In this document: piece after piece, positions 5,351 through 5,432 of the stretch
Layout: every line of letters begins with the position of its first letter
How positions within the stretch are numbered: the stretch's first letter is position 1
Assembly: GCA_900754475.1 (NCBI GenBank)
Contig: CAAECY010000092.1
Location: 1 to 5,432 of the forward strand
From: an uncultured Sutterella sp.
GTDB taxonomy: Bacteria > Pseudomonadota > Gammaproteobacteria > Burkholderiales > Burkholderiaceae_F
Reading direction: 5' to 3'
Length of the DNA: 5,432 nucleotides
Translations under genes and position numbers: made by a program
The notes under the pieces: generated by a model
Seen by the model: only the letters and a program-made list of their open reading frames with translations
The model's database searches: none
Told to the model about the DNA's origin: nothing

Positions 5351-5432
5351 ATCGGGTAGGAGGCGCAGGGATGTCCCCGCGCCGTCCTCCCACACCACCC
5401 ACCGTACGGTTCTCGTAGTGGGCGGTTACTCA
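5351..5432 (-). mobile_element. 3' end of a group II intron (domains V and VI), group IIC-like, cut by the window edge
   Basis: Group II introns are self-splicing retroelements; domain V is the catalytic heart and domain VI carries the branch point. On the minus strand, domain V spans 5426-5394. It has a 9-bp lower helix (ACCGCCCAC with GTGGGTGGT), an upper TACG/CGTA stem with a 5-base loop, and a 2-base CG bulge on the 3' side. It carries the CGC triad typical of group IIC rather than the commoner AGC. Two bases later comes domain VI (5391-5354): GGG/CCC and AGGA/TCCT pairs flank a single bulged A (complement of 5357), capped by a 9-bp stem (one G-U) with loop ACAT. The sequence ends CCTACCCGAT at 5351, placing the bulged A seven bases from the end, as branch points are. 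A reverse transcriptase/maturase gene is expected beyond the right edge on the minus strand. Confidence 0.85.

Noticed and set aside
5394..5426. Group II domain V read on the plus strand (GTACGGTTC resembles a domain V 3' strand)
   Set aside because: The plus strand lacks the partner GAGCCGTA-type strand at the right distance. On the minus strand both domain V and domain VI with a bulged A fold correctly.

Overview
This is a GC-rich bacterial window of chromosomal character. Third codon positions are almost all G or C, which is why many long false reading frames run opposite the real genes. The tmRNA ends its tag in YALAA, as beta-proteobacterial tmRNAs do. Together with a phosphoglycolate-phosphatase-type HAD protein and a DUF748/AsmA-like protein, this suggests a beta-proteobacterium, perhaps a gut Burkholderiales such as Sutterellaceae. 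That family-level guess is inference; no marker here settles it.

Layout from left to right. Bases 1-31 probably hold the last codons of an upstream plus-strand gene, followed by a strong intrinsic terminator (43-75). A HAD-superfamily phosphatase of the Gph type (107-778, plus) converges on a U32-family protein (799-2052, minus). Only 20 bases separate them, and these carry a short hairpin that can serve both directions. Upstream of the U32 gene on the minus strand lies a complete one-piece tmRNA (ssrA, 2143-2504). It has its own terminator (2092-2131), a decodable 10-residue tag (ANSKRYALAA) and a perfect TATAAT box. After a 226-base divergent intergenic region, an 847-residue membrane-anchored DUF748/AsmA-like protein (2731-5274, plus) fills the right half.

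The last 82 bases (5351-5432) are not ordinary intergenic DNA. On the minus strand they fold into domains V and VI of a group II intron. The features are a CGC catalytic triad, a two-base bulge in domain V, and a bulged branch-point A in domain VI seven bases from the predicted 3' end. The domain V sequence resembles group IIC introns. The rest of the intron, including any reverse transcriptase/maturase gene, lies beyond the right edge. An 11-bp inverted repeat directly abuts the predicted intron 3' end.

The genes do not form one pathway. They are separately transcribed housekeeping or envelope functions: metabolite repair, probable RNA hydroxylation, ribosome rescue and envelope lipid transport or homeostasis. 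A retroelement has inserted downstream of the last gene. I see no new defence or metabolic system; the most informative items are the intron end, the tmRNA tag and the repeated architecture of the DUF748 protein.
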